Positions 40,386 to 49,799 of a DNA stretch of 64,000 nt are shown piece after piece (positions within the stretch are counted from its first letter, which is position 1; every line of letters starts with the position of its first letter). The notes below the pieces were generated by a model. It did not search any database. It saw only the letters and a list, made by a program, of their open reading frames with translations, and had not been told where the DNA came from. A program made the translations under genes and the position numbers. This DNA is from Streptomyces sulfonofaciens (GTDB taxonomy: Bacteria > Actinomycetota > Actinomycetes > Streptomycetales > Streptomycetaceae). The stretch spans positions 124,001 to 188,000 of the forward strand of contig NZ_BNCD01000001.1 of NCBI RefSeq assembly GCF_014656295.1, written 5' to 3'.

Positions 40386-41254
40386 TGACGGCCTCCCCCG
40401 TTGGGTTACGTGGGGCAGTCAGCACGTGTGGGCGTTGGCGCACTTGCGAACGGTTTATTTCTATTCCGACGAGGATTACACGGGATTCGACGGCCTCGCC
40501 AGGGTGTATTCCTTGCAATCGCAGAGAGGCGTGGCCTGTAACCATCGCTCGACTTCAGATGGACCGTTATGGATCAACACAAGCGTGAGGAAGAGTGGCT
40601 GGCGACGAAGCCACTGCATCACAGTGGTGAATGTGATGTTCGACGCACGGGCGATGTGCAAACCACCTCGCACAGGTGCGATCTGCGGCGAGACTGCCGC
40701 TCAGGCCAAGTCACCGACCGATCGACTTCGCGCTCTTCACGTCCGGAACGGACTGTGATGCTCAGGCCATGACTGGACGGGCCGTCAGTTTTCGTCCACC
40801 GCGAGCGATCGCCACAACCGTGCACGAGCCGATGTTGGCCAGTTAGTACTCCAGTCCGGTTTCGTGATCTATCCGGTGGGCTCGTCGGCGGTCCGTCGTC
40901 GGGAGTGGTTGCGTCGGGCTGTTGCCTGGTGGTGTCTGCGCCAGACGGACCAGGGCGAGCGAGTGTCATCTTTTCCGGCAGCACTGCCGAGCCGGTCGAG
41001 GCGGTTGTCGAGGACGAACGTGGCTGGCGCGGTGCGTTGCATCGTGAGCGGTCCCGGTCACCGCGAGGCGGATGCCCAGCTATTGTCACGAGGTCGCGAA
41101 AACCGATGTTCCTCGGGTCCACCCGCCGGACATCGCTCGTACATCGATGCAGATGGTTCTGATCGGTGAGCGTCTCCTTGCCGAGATCGGGCATCCCGTC
41201 CGCTTTTGGCGCTGACCATCGCCGGCGCGTGTCGGCGCAACAGAGGAGCGCAGC
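40386..41254. other. Long gene-free region between SARP and flavoprotein genes
   Basis: This 869-bp stretch has short open frames on both strands but none with coding bias. The first 150 bp are AT-rich and hold the SARP promoter region. From about 40570 to 41200 the sequence looks like decayed coding DNA, but I could not assign a family. Confidence 0.45.
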
Positions 41255-42376
41255 ATGCAGAAGACCATCGCCATTGTCGGAGCAGGACTGGGCGGGCTGA
41301 CGCTCGCGCGGGTGCTTCAGGCTCACGGCGTCGCCGCGACGGTCTACGAGGGTGAGGCTTCGGCGAAGACCCGTGCGCAAGGCGGCCTGCTCGACATCGA
41401 GATACAAACCGGACAGGTCGCGCTTCGTGCAGCCGGTCTGTACGACGAGTTCCTCACTCTGATCCGCCCGGGCGAGGATGCCAAGCGCGTGGTGGACCGC
41501 CACGGCACGATCCTGTTCGACATGCCTGCGGAGCCCGGTTCGGCCCGTCCAGAGGTGGATCGTGGCGAACTGCGGCGCCTGCTCATCCACTCGCTGGCGC
41601 CCGGGACGATCAGGTGGGGTCACAAGCTCGCCTCGATCCGGCACCGTGTGGAGGGCGGCTACGACCTCACCTTCGCGGAAGGTTCCACCGCGCTCGCCGA
41701 CATCGTCATCGGCGCGGACGGTGCCTGGTCGAAGGTGCGTCCGCTGCTCACCCCCGCCAAGCCTGTCTACAGCGGAACCTGCTTCATCGAGATCGCCCTC
41801 GCCTCGGGCGGCCAGGACTGTCGGGCGAGCGTGGCCGCGGTCGGCAGCGGCACGCTGATGGCGGTCGCCCCGGGCAAAGGCATCATCGTGCATCGCTACG
41901 CCGACGGGCACGTGCGCGGATACGTGGCGCTGAACAAGCCCGAGAAGTGGACGAGGTCGATCGACTTCAGCAACCCGTCCGCCGGCCTCCGTCAACTTGC
42001 CGAGGAGTTCGATGGCTGGTCGCCGCTGCTCACCGCCTTCGTGACACAGAGCGACGTGGAACCGCGGCTCCGACCCATCTACGCCCTGCCCGTCGGGCTC
42101 AAATGGGACAGGGTGCCCGGCGTGACGCTCGTCGGCGACGCCGCGCATCTGATGTCGCCCTTCGCCGGTGAGGGGGCGAACCTCGCCATGTACGACGGCG
42201 CGGACCTGGCGAGCAAGCTGGTTGAGCAACCCGACATCGAGGTCGCGCTCACCGCCTACGAAGAGCGGCTGTTCCTGCGTAGTGGCGACGCCGCCAGCCG
42301 CTCGGCGCAGAACCTGGAGGTCTTCTTCGGCCAGGAAGCACCGCAGAGCGTAGTCACTCTGTTCGATCGCTCCTGA
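41255..42376 (+). CDS. TetX-like FAD-dependent monooxygenase
   Basis: A 373-residue flavoprotein of the PHBH/TetX class. The N-terminal Rossmann motif TIAIVGAGLGGLTLARVLQAHG binds FAD, RGELRRLLIHSL matches the RxxLR-type region, DIVIGADGAWSKVRPLL is the second (DG) motif, and VTLVGDAAHLMSPFAGEGANLAMYDGADLA is the GD motif binding FAD ribityl. It probably hydroxylates an aromatic or polyketide-like substrate with NADPH; TetX relatives inactivate tetracyclines. ATG 41255 has GAGGAG nine nt upstream. It has no adjacent biosynthetic gene and may be a resistance or orphan tailoring enzyme acquired with the surrounding accessory DNA. Confidence 0.88.
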   Translation: MQKTIAIVGAGLGGLTLARVLQAHGVAATVYEGEASAKTRAQGGLLDIEIQTGQVALRAAGLYDEFLTLIRPGEDAKRVVDRHGTILFDMPAEPGSARPEVDRGELRRLLIHSLAPGTIRWGHKLASIRHRVEGGYDLTFAEGSTALADIVIGADGAWSKVRPLLTPAKPVYSGTCFIEIALASGGQDCRASVAAVGSGTLMAVAPGKGIIVHRYADGHVRGYVALNKPEKWTRSIDFSNPSAGLRQLAEEFDGWSPLLTAFVTQSDVEPRLRPIYALPVGLKWDRVPGVTLVGDAAHLMSPFAGEGANLAMYDGADLASKLVEQPDIEVALTAYEERLFLRSGDAASRSAQNLEVFFGQEAPQSVVTLFDRS

Positions 42377-42387
42377 CACCTCGGTCC

Positions 42388-42412
42388 GGGTTCGCGATCC
42401 TGTCGCGGACCC
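42388..42412 (+). terminator. Hairpin downstream of the TetX-like gene
   Basis: GGGTTCGCGA (42388-42397) pairs with TCGCGGACCC (42403-42412), including one G-U wobble, around a 5-nt loop, 12 nt after the stop. Confidence 0.7.
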
Positions 42413-42453
42413 AGCGGGGAACAGGCACGGCCATCGTATGATCATCGGGGGTT

Positions 42454-42930
42454 GTGTCGACTCCTGAAGATCATGCGGTGGCTGCACGGCACAGCCCAGA
42501 CCCTGCCCGTTGGTGGGCGATGTTCGACCAGGTCATGGCCCGGTTCGCGGACCGACTCCGGCGGGTTGAGCCCCGCTCGTCAGCCCATCCCTACCTGCCC
42601 GGGCTGTGTCGGGCATGGAGCGGAAGAACTGCTGGCAGATCGCCGAGCAAGCAGGCCATACGCGACCCGGGTCGCTGCAGCGTCTACTGCGGCATGCCTG
42701 CTGGGGTGCCGACGCGGTCCGCGACGACCTGCGTTCCTACGCCGCGGAACACCTCGCCGCCCCCGACGGTGTCCTGATCGAGGAGGAGACCGGCTTCCTG
42801 AAGAGGGGCCGGTCCTCGGCAGGGGCACAGAGGCAGTGCACCGGCACTGCGGGACGCATCGAGAACTCCCAGGTCGGCGTTTTCGTTGCGCTGGCAACCG
42901 GCCGGGGACGTGCTCTGATCGTACGTCGGC
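42454..42930 (+). pseudogene. Decayed IS701-type transposase, N-terminal part
   Basis: Frame 42454 reads FDQVMARFADRLRRVEPRSSAHPYLPGL, and after a shift near 42600 another frame reads SGMERKNCWQIAEQAGHTRPGSLQRLL, then WGADAVRDDLRSYAAEHL and EETGFLKRGRSSAGAQRQ. These join to make the N-terminal ~160 residues of an IS701-family DDE transposase (the DETGF-type motif here reads EETGF, so even the catalytic Asp is changed). After GRGRALIVRRLCLP the match stops; the C-terminal half is missing. It is dead, with a frameshift, a truncation and no terminal repeats found. Confidence 0.75.
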
Positions 42931-43187
42931 TTTGCCTGCCCGAGCCCTTCTGCCCTTGGCCGCGCCGGATGGGGAACGCAACCTGCTGGTGGGTTGTGTT
43001 CAGTGGCATATCGAGCTCTGTTGTGTCGCGTTGTTGGGTACGAACACGTCAGAGAACGACCACTGCGGAACCGCAAAAGTGCGGGTCGGCGACAGGGGCA
43101 GGCGGTCGGGCAGCGGGCCTGCGGCGGTCGGCGAGCCGTGCGGCTGCCGGTCGCGCGTGGTGGGCGGGCGTCGGGGGGACGGGCGGT

Positions 43188-46091
43188 ATGGGTGCGGTCA
43201 CGCGTGTCGGGGTCCTGGAACTGGTTGCCATGGCGCTCGGCGGTCCCGGCGGCCCCGGTGACGGCACAGGCCCGGGGCACGACTGGGGCGCCGGGGCGCG
43301 GTATGTGCGGCGGACGCTGGGGGCCCTCATCGAGCCTGCCGCGGCCCCCGGGGCCGACGCGGGACACGCCGGTGCAGGACGCACCGGTGCCGATGCAGGT
43401 GCCGGGGGCGCAGACGGCGGTCACGCCGGTGCCGGTGCCGGACGGGCAGGCGCCCGGGACGTCGGGGGTGCCGGAGACGCCGAGGGTGCCGGACGGGCAG
43501 GCGCCCGGGACGCCGAGGGTGCCGGAGACGTCGGGGGTGCCGGGGACGCCGCAGACCCCGGTACCGGACGCGCGGCCGCCGGTGCCGGTGCCGCCGCGTC
43601 CGGAGATGACTCCCCCGGAGACGACGCCCGCCTGGCCCTGCTCTGGCGGCGGGCCCTGGCCGCGCCGGAGGACCCCCGGTATCTGCGGGCGCTCGTCGAC
43701 GGGCTCCTCGAACGTGCCCCGGCCCGGCCCGAGCTGATGGCGGGGCTCTCCGACCTCGTGGCGCTCGTCGCGCACCAAGACCCGTACTCACCGGGAACGG
43801 CACCCTCGCCCACCGATCCGGGCCGGCCGCACCGGCCGCCGGAGACGGACCCCCGCGACCCCCGCGACCCCCGCGACCTCCGCGGCCCCCGCGCCGCCGC
43901 GCCCCCCTCCCCCGCCCAGGCCAACTCCCTCACCGGCGGCACCCAGGTGCACGGTCCCGCCATCCAGGCCGGGGACGTGCACGGTTCCATCCACATCCAC
44001 ACCGCCCCGGCCCCCGTCCCCGTCGCCCTTCCGGATCCCGCGCGCCTCCCTCCGGCCCGCCCCCCGGCCCTGCACCAACTCCCCCCGGTTCCCGCCCACT
44101 TCACCAGCCGGGGCCCCGATCTGGCCGCACTCGGGGCGCTGCTGCGGCAGAAGCCGCCCACCGCACCGCTGCTGGTCGTCGTCAACGGCCCGCCGGGTGT
44201 GGGCAAGACGACGCTCGTCTCCGCCTGGCTGCACGCCGTGGCCGAGGAGTTCCCGGACGGCCAGGTGTACGCGGACCTGCACGGGCACTCGGCCGTGGCG
44301 CCCGCGGAGCCGACCGAGGTGCTGGGGCAGTTCCTGCGGGCGCTTGGGGCCGCTTCCGTGCCCGCGGAAGTGGCCGAGCAGACGTCCTTGTGGCGGTCCA
44401 TGACCGCCGGGCTCCGCCTCGCCGTCATGCTCGACAACGCCTTCACCGCAGCCCAGGTCCGCCCCCTGCTCCCCGGGGGCCCGGACAGCGTCGTCGTCGT
44501 GACCAGCAGGAACCGGTTGACGGGGCTGGGGGTGGACGGCGCGCGGTTCCATCCGCTCGGGGTGCTGGACTCCGACGCGTCGCTCGACCTGTTCGCGCGC
44601 GGCGTCGGACGGCGCCGCACGGCCTGCGAGCCGGTGGCGACGCGGCGCGTGGTGGAGCTGTGCGGGGGCCTGCCGCTCGCCCTGTGCCTGGCAGCCGCCC
44701 GCCTCGCCGCCCGCCCGCGCCAGCCCGTCCAGGCCATGGCCGACGCGCTCGGGCGCGACGCGGGCCCCCTTGCCGTACTCACCGTAGGAGGAGAAGCCGC
44801 GGTGCGCAGCGCCCTCGACCTCTCGTACGCCGCCCTCGGCGCCGCCGCCGCACGCCTCTACCGGAGGCTGGGCGCCCTGCCGCTGCGGACGTTCGACACC
44901 CGCGCAGCCGCCACCGCCTGCGCACTGCCCGAGGACGAGGCGGAGCGCCTGCTCGACGAACTGATCGAGGCCAACCTCCTGGAGGACGCCGGGCCCGGCC
45001 CCGACGGCTTCCGCTTCCACGACCTCGTCAGGGACCACGCCCGCGCGCAGGCCGCCGCGGCCGAGTCCCCGCGCAGCTCGGACGAGGCCGTGCGGCGCGT
45101 CTGCGACCTCTACCTCGCGACCGCCACCGCCGCCGAGCAACTGCTCACGCCTGCGCAGTTCGTCCTCTCCCGCGACTACGCCCATCCGCCCGCCGCGCCC
45201 GCGCCGTTCAGCGACGGCGCGTCGGCCCTGCGCTGGCTGGACGGGCAGCGGCAGAACCTCATGGCCTGCGTACGGACCGCGGCGGAGCGGGCGTGGTACG
45301 ACACCGCCTGGCAGCTCGTCGACGCCTGCTGGCCGCTCTTCCTCCGGCTGCGCTACTACGACTTGTGGATCGAGGCCCACGAGATCGGCCTCGCCTGCGC
45401 CCGCCTCTCCCGGCATCCCGAACACCGCGAAGCGGAACGCCAGATGCTGAACTCGGGCGCCATCGGCCTCACGGCGGCCCGCAGGACCGACACCGCCATC
45501 GGCTGGTACGAGGACGCGTTGCGCGCGGCCCGCGCGGCCGGGGACGTGCGGGGCGAGGGCCAGGCCCTGCACGGCCTGGGCACCTGCCACCACGACGCGG
45601 GCCGCCCGGAGCGGGCCGACGCGTACCTGCACCGCGCCATCGGCCTCTGGGAGTCCTGCGGGTACGTCCGCGGGGTGGGCCTCTCCCTGATCGTGCTGGG
45701 AGAGGTGCTGCTGGCCACGGGACGGCCCTCGGAAGCCGTCGACCGCCTCGTAAGGGCCCACGAGGTGCTGGCCGGTGTGAACGATCCCCATGACACCACC
45801 CGGGCCCTCGCACTGCTCGGCCGTGCCCGGGTCGTCGCGGGCGACGCGGAGGCGGGCCTGGCCGAACTCGACCGCGCGCTGGGACTGTTCAGTGCCGCGG
45901 GGTCGCTGCACTGGCAGGCCCGGACCCTGGAGATGCTCGGCGAGAGCGCGGCCGACCGGGGTGACCGGGCGGCCGCCCTGGACCACTTCGAACGCGCCCT
46001 GGCCCTGCACGAGACCACCAGCCCGGCCGATGCGCGGCGGGTGCGGGATCGGTTGGGGGAGGTGGCCGGCGGGAGCGGGAGCGGCGGCTGA
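43188..46091 (+). CDS. STAND NTPase (NB-ARC/TPR) with repeat-rich N-terminus
   Basis: A 967-residue protein. Residues 1-20 (VGVLELVAMALGGPG) start a small N-terminal domain; ~50-135 are Gly/Ala/Asp repeats from a 51-bp direct repeat (43435 and 43486). A linker with QVHGPAIQAGDVHGSIHIH follows, a motif common before NTPase domains of Streptomyces regulators. The P-loop VVNGPPGVGKTTLVSA is near residue 333, AVMLDNAFTAAQV is Walker B-like, and GGLPLALCLAAARLAA is the GxP motif. TPR repeats fill residues ~650-960. Unlike the SARP it has no winged helix, so the output is unknown (regulation, signalling or defence). ATG 43188 follows GGGGGGA; longer upstream reading enters the dead transposase. Confidence 0.85.
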   Translation: MGAVTRVGVLELVAMALGGPGGPGDGTGPGHDWGAGARYVRRTLGALIEPAAAPGADAGHAGAGRTGADAGAGGADGGHAGAGAGRAGARDVGGAGDAEGAGRAGARDAEGAGDVGGAGDAADPGTGRAAAGAGAAASGDDSPGDDARLALLWRRALAAPEDPRYLRALVDGLLERAPARPELMAGLSDLVALVAHQDPYSPGTAPSPTDPGRPHRPPETDPRDPRDPRDLRGPRAAAPPSPAQANSLTGGTQVHGPAIQAGDVHGSIHIHTAPAPVPVALPDPARLPPARPPALHQLPPVPAHFTSRGPDLAALGALLRQKPPTAPLLVVVNGPPGVGKTTLVSAWLHAVAEEFPDGQVYADLHGHSAVAPAEPTEVLGQFLRALGAASVPAEVAEQTSLWRSMTAGLRLAVMLDNAFTAAQVRPLLPGGPDSVVVVTSRNRLTGLGVDGARFHPLGVLDSDASLDLFARGVGRRRTACEPVATRRVVELCGGLPLALCLAAARLAARPRQPVQAMADALGRDAGPLAVLTVGGEAAVRSALDLSYAALGAAAARLYRRLGALPLRTFDTRAAATACALPEDEAERLLDELIEANLLEDAGPGPDGFRFHDLVRDHARAQAAAAESPRSSDEAVRRVCDLYLATATAAEQLLTPAQFVLSRDYAHPPAAPAPFSDGASALRWLDGQRQNLMACVRTAAERAWYDTAWQLVDACWPLFLRLRYYDLWIEAHEIGLACARLSRHPEHREAERQMLNSGAIGLTAARRTDTAIGWYEDALRAARAAGDVRGEGQALHGLGTCHHDAGRPERADAYLHRAIGLWESCGYVRGVGLSLIVLGEVLLATGRPSEAVDRLVRAHEVLAGVNDPHDTTRALALLGRARVVAGDAEAGLAELDRALGLFSAAGSLHWQARTLEMLGESAADRGDRAAALDHFERALALHETTSPADARRVRDRLGEVAGGSGSGG

Positions 46092-46121
46092 GACCGGACC
46101 CGCCCCCTCCGGCCGCCCCCG

Positions 46122-47327
46122 TCAGCACCGCAGGACGACCACCGCCGACTCCAGCTCGTCGAGGGTGCGCCCGCTCAGCAGCCAGGCGTGCAGGCAGGAC
46201 GGCAGGAGCAGGCGCTCCTCGTCCCGCACGCTCCCGCCCCGCACGGCCGGGTCCGGCACGGTCGGGCCCGGCACGGTCGTGTCCCGCACGCTCCCGCCCC
46301 GCACGGTCGGGTCCGGCACGGTCGGGCCCGGCACGGTCGTGTCCCGCATGGTCCCGCCCCGCACGGTCGTGTCCCGCACGGTCGTGTCCCGCACGGCTCC
46401 GTCACCTGACGCCCCGTCCTGGCCCGCCCCGTCCCGGACCGTCCCGTCTCGTACGGCCGTGTGCGTCCGGACGTGGTGGACGGCCGCGCCCGGTCCGCCG
46501 AGCGCGACCGCCCAGCCGCCGTCCGTCCGCGCTGCCGCTGCCAGCAGGCAGCCGCTGTGGGCGGCGGCCAGTTCGACCGCGGCACGTGCGGCACGTGCGG
46601 GCGGCCGCGGTCGGCCGGCCACGAGGACGTCCGCCTGACCGCACAGGTCCCGGCCGTGCCGACCGCTCAGGCCGTCCCACCGAACGGCTCCGTCCCACCG
46701 ACCGGGTCCGTCCTTCCACCGACCGGGCCCGTCCCGCCGACCGGACCCTTCACTCCCACCGCACACGCCGTCCCGGCCGCACCCACCGTGCCGCGGGCCG
46801 TCGACGTCCACCACCAGGTGCTCGTCCACCGGCACCGACACCGGCACCGTCGGCACCACCCGCACCTCCGACAACACCGGCACCTCCGACAGCACTGGCA
46901 CCACCGGTGCCACCGGTGCCCCGGGCTCCTCGACGCCCCAGGCCAGCAGGGAGCAGCCGGGGGCCGCCCCGGGGTCCGACCCGCGCCCGCAGCCGGTGCC
47001 CCCCGCGGACCCGGGCCCCCGTGCGGAGCCGGCACCGCGGGCGCCCCCGCAGTGGCCGGTGCCGTCCGAGCCCCGGGCGACCGCGGTGCCCGGCGCCCCC
47101 GCGGGCAGCACCGTCACCGCGAGCAGCGGCCGCCCCGTCGTGCCGTACGGCTGTCCTGCCGGGTCGTCCGGCCGCCCCACCGGGCCGACCGGACGGCACG
47201 CGCGCAGCGTGCCGGGGCCCGTGGTGCCCGAGGGGCCCCGGGCCTCGCCGCGCCGCTGACGCAGCGCGTCCTCCAGCACGCGCTCGGGCACCTCGCCCAA
47301 CAGCGCCACCACGACGAAGCGCGTCAC
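46122..47327 (-). CDS. Repeat-rich protein of unknown function
   Basis: A 401-residue protein starting GTG 47327 (VTRFVVVALLGEVPERVLEDAL), overlapping the upstream gene by GTGA, so translation is coupled. The N-terminal ~150 residues look globular (RPLLAVTVLPAGAPG; CSLLAWGVEEPG). A second patch is ELAAAHSGCLLAAAARTDGGWAVALGGPGAAVHHVRTH. Near the C-terminus is a degenerate repeat (VRDTTVPGPTVPDP-type units) from a 60-bp DNA repeat built of 15-bp subunits at 46221-46397. The end, LHAWLLSGRTLDELESAVVVL, returns to globular sequence. I do not recognise the family. It always reads in the same frame as the repeat, so the repeat is translated. Confidence 0.68.
   Translation of the reverse strand: MTRFVVVALLGEVPERVLEDALRQRRGEARGPSGTTGPGTLRACRPVGPVGRPDDPAGQPYGTTGRPLLAVTVLPAGAPGTAVARGSDGTGHCGGARGAGSARGPGSAGGTGCGRGSDPGAAPGCSLLAWGVEEPGAPVAPVVPVLSEVPVLSEVRVVPTVPVSVPVDEHLVVDVDGPRHGGCGRDGVCGGSEGSGRRDGPGRWKDGPGRWDGAVRWDGLSGRHGRDLCGQADVLVAGRPRPPARAARAAVELAAAHSGCLLAAAARTDGGWAVALGGPGAAVHHVRTHTAVRDGTVRDGAGQDGASGDGAVRDTTVRDTTVRGGTMRDTTVPGPTVPDPTVRGGSVRDTTVPGPTVPDPAVRGGSVRDEERLLLPSCLHAWLLSGRTLDELESAVVVLRC
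46221..46397. repeat. 60-bp tandem repeat of 15-bp subunits
   Basis: Two near-identical 60-bp units (46221-46280 and 46281-46340) and a partial third, each made of GTCCCGCACGGTCGT-like 15-mers. All are in frame within the minus-strand gene 46122-47327. Confidence 0.85.
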
Positions 47328-48928
47328 GCCGGCACCTCCCCCCGGCCCGCGCCGCCGGGCGTGTGCGCCCAGTTGCCGGAGGTCGTCCAGGAGTCCAGCG
47401 CGGGCGGCAGCGGCAGGGGGACGGTGACCGGTTCGTGGGCCGGCTGGCCGAGGCCGAGGAGCCGGTACATCAGACGGCGCATGTTGCGGTTGAACCGGCC
47501 CGGCTCCGACGTGATGCGGGCGGCGATCGCCGCGTACTCGTGGCTGCGGTACTCGTCCAGCGCGTACGCGAGCTGGGTGGTGAGCGGAACGGTCGGGGTG
47601 AGCGCGGGTGCGGTCATGGCGAGGGCCGCGGCGGGCGAGTCCGGATTGATCTCCTGCTCGGGCGAGGCGGCCAGCAGGATCGGGGCGCCGGTCAGCGTGC
47701 CGTAGAGGGTGACGGAGCCGTGGTCGCCGATGATCCAGTCGCCGGCGAGCAGCACCGGGCGCCAGTCGGCCTCGGGCGGCACGACGGACACGCCCTGCCG
47801 CGTGCAGTGCGCCAGCCAGGTTCGCACCTGCCAGGGGCTGTGCCCGGCCCACACGTTGGGGTGCACCAGTACGGCGATGCGGTACCGGTCCACGGGCAGT
47901 TCGGCGGTCAGCCGCGGCAGCAGCGTCTCGATCCGTCCGAACGACGAGTGCGGGCCCCAGGTGGAGACGGCGACGACCAGGTGTCGGCCGTCGTCGAGAC
48001 CGAGCGCGCGCCGGTACGCGGCGCGGTACGGCAGGCTGGCCGCGATCCTGTCGTGCACCGGGTCGCCGACCACGCTGGCGACGGGCAGCGCCTCGGGGCA
48101 ACTGCGCGCCAGGGCCCGCAACTCGTCGCTGTGCGGTACGACGAGGGCCGCGGGCAGGGTCCGGCCGTCCGGCACGATGTCGCGCCGGCGCAGTCCGGCG
48201 ACCCCGGCCTCCGCCGGGCCCGCCTCCGTGATCCGCTTGAGGTAGGCGGCCCCGTGCGGCAGCGCGACCAGCGGCGCCCTGACCTCGCAGACGCCACCGG
48301 GTCCAGCGGCCAGCGCCAGGTCGAACGTCATGCGGGTGACGGCCTGCCAGGGCAGTACCGCGCTGCCGAGCGCCGCCAGGAAGCGGGGCACCTCGTCGCC
48401 GAAGACGTGCGGCGGCGCGGTGAACAGCACCTGGATCCGGAAGTCCGCCTCCAGCAGTGCGAGGACGTCGAGCAACCGCTTGACGTAGGTGATGGTGTGC
48501 ACGATCGCCAGCACTCGCCGGCCCCCCACCTTCGTCAGCCACTGCCGCCCGGCCGGGGCCGGCCGGCCGGGCGGGGCGGCGGACCCGCCGACTGCACCGG
48601 CGGGCCGGGCGGGGGCGGCCGCGCAGTGCTCGGTGCCCGGAGCGGACCCGTTGCCGGTGCAGACGGGGTGTCCGGAGCGCCCGGAGCGCACGGTGTGGTC
48701 GACGTGACCCGCGTGACCGGCGTGACCGGCGAGCCCGGCCTGACCGGCGTGGTCGACATGACCGGCATGATCGGCCTGACCGGCGGGCTCGGCCTGACCG
48801 GCGTGATCGGGGTTTCCGGGGCCTCCCGGGCACCCGGGGCTCCGGGTACCCCCGGCGCCTCCGATCTCTTCGAGGCTTCCCGACGGTGGAGGCACCGGCG
48901 GTGCTGTGGGCGTGTTCCAGACGGACAT
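47324..48928 (-). CDS. GT-B-like (CDP-glycerol transferase-like) protein
   Basis: A 534-residue cytosolic protein starting ATG 48928 (MSVWNTPTAPP), with GGGGG about 8 nt upstream. The N-terminal ~140 residues are low-complexity (repeats of DHAGQA/GHAGHV from the DNA at 48700-48800). From GGRRVLAIVHTITYVKRLLDVLALLEADFRIQVLFTAPP on, it reads as a GT-B two-Rossmann protein. Later motifs VAVSTWGPHSSFGRIETLLPRL, IAVLVHPNVWAGHS and WIIGDHGSVTLYG match the C-terminal nucleotide-binding half of CDP-glycerol glycerophosphotransferase or UDP-GlcNAc 2-epimerase-like enzymes. The true substrate is unknown. It is the first gene of a coupled pair with 46122-47327 (stop/start GTGA overlap). Confidence 0.72.
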   Translation of the reverse strand: MSVWNTPTAPPVPPPSGSLEEIGGAGGTRSPGCPGGPGNPDHAGQAEPAGQADHAGHVDHAGQAGLAGHAGHAGHVDHTVRSGRSGHPVCTGNGSAPGTEHCAAAPARPAGAVGGSAAPPGRPAPAGRQWLTKVGGRRVLAIVHTITYVKRLLDVLALLEADFRIQVLFTAPPHVFGDEVPRFLAALGSAVLPWQAVTRMTFDLALAAGPGGVCEVRAPLVALPHGAAYLKRITEAGPAEAGVAGLRRRDIVPDGRTLPAALVVPHSDELRALARSCPEALPVASVVGDPVHDRIAASLPYRAAYRRALGLDDGRHLVVAVSTWGPHSSFGRIETLLPRLTAELPVDRYRIAVLVHPNVWAGHSPWQVRTWLAHCTRQGVSVVPPEADWRPVLLAGDWIIGDHGSVTLYGTLTGAPILLAASPEQEINPDSPAAALAMTAPALTPTVPLTTQLAYALDEYRSHEYAAIAARITSEPGRFNRNMRRLMYRLLGLGQPAHEPVTVPLPLPPALDSWTTSGNWAHTPGGAGRGEVPA

Positions 48929-49799
48929 GGTCGATCCCCCGTGCTTTCTCTGCCTGTGTGCAGAATCGGTTGGGATGGGTTCCGGTTGTGTTTCCGGTCG
49001 CACGGGTCCGTGCGCGGTGGACCCGCTGAAGGGGTTGTCACCACCCGGTCCGACGGATTGCCTGCCAAATGCTCGCGCGGCCCTTGCCGACACCTTGCAG
49101 AAACCTTGCACGGCCCCAACTCCTGGCGTACGCCCGCGCGAACGGGGCGCCCACGCCCTCGGGGGCGATGCGACGGCGCACTTCCGGCCCCTTTGACCGC
49201 TTCGAACGAGCCGGGGCCGCCCCTTCGCGCATACGCGCCCGCACCGCACACCGGGCGGCCGGCGCAAGCCGGGATCCGTCATCCGGTGCGGCACGCCCGG
49301 ATAGCGGAGCGGCACGGCGCACCGGCCAAGTGCCCGCGCGCTCCGGTGTCTTGACGCGCCTTTGGGTGAACCACCACGATGCGGGGGGTGATGGGAGCGC
49401 TCCCATCACCCCGGCGTGTGGGACCGGCACCGCACGGTCACCGCGCCGCAGCACCCCCTGGCACCCCTGGCACCGCCGTCACGGCACCACGCGCCACACC
49501 ACGCACGCGCAACAGACGCACGCGCCGCCCGCACTCGTACCAGCAGCACCAGCAGCACCCACACCCACTGCGCAACCCCGCACCCGCCACGCACCAACCC
49601 GCCGACCCGCCCACGCGCCCGCCCACACCCCCGCCCCGCCGGCGAACACGGCGCCGCTGCCCTGCGGATGCCGTCCGGTCACCGAGCAGGGCGCCGGGCA
49701 GGCGCCGGGCCGGACGCCGGGCAAGGCGCCGGGCACGGCGTCACGCAGGTGTCGCGCACCACCGCCCGCCCGTTCCGTCACCTCCGGAAGGATCCGACC
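48929..49799. other. Long divergent intergenic region
   Basis: These 871 bp hold no convincing gene; open frames here are Pro/Arg/His-rich without start signals. The region separates the GT-B-like gene from the cellulase gene and contains the CebR-type operator at 49385-49412. From 49410 to 49795 it is C-rich and would be a long leader if transcription begins near the operator. Confidence 0.6.
49385..49412. promoter_or_regulatory. CebR-type operator
   Basis: The core TGGGAGCGCTCCCA (49392-49405) equals the known CebR (cellobiose/cellotriose-responsive LacI-family repressor) consensus. It sits inside a perfect 28-bp palindrome spanning 49385-49412. It lies 395 bp upstream of the cellulase start, so it probably represses that gene until cello-oligosaccharides appear. 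The cebR gene itself is not in this window. Confidence 0.85.

Noticed and set aside
43000..43187. Continuation of the IS701-type transposase into the STAND frame
   Set aside because: The long open frame from 42606 joins both by chance; similarity to transposase ends near 42930 and the STAND gene has its own start at 43188.
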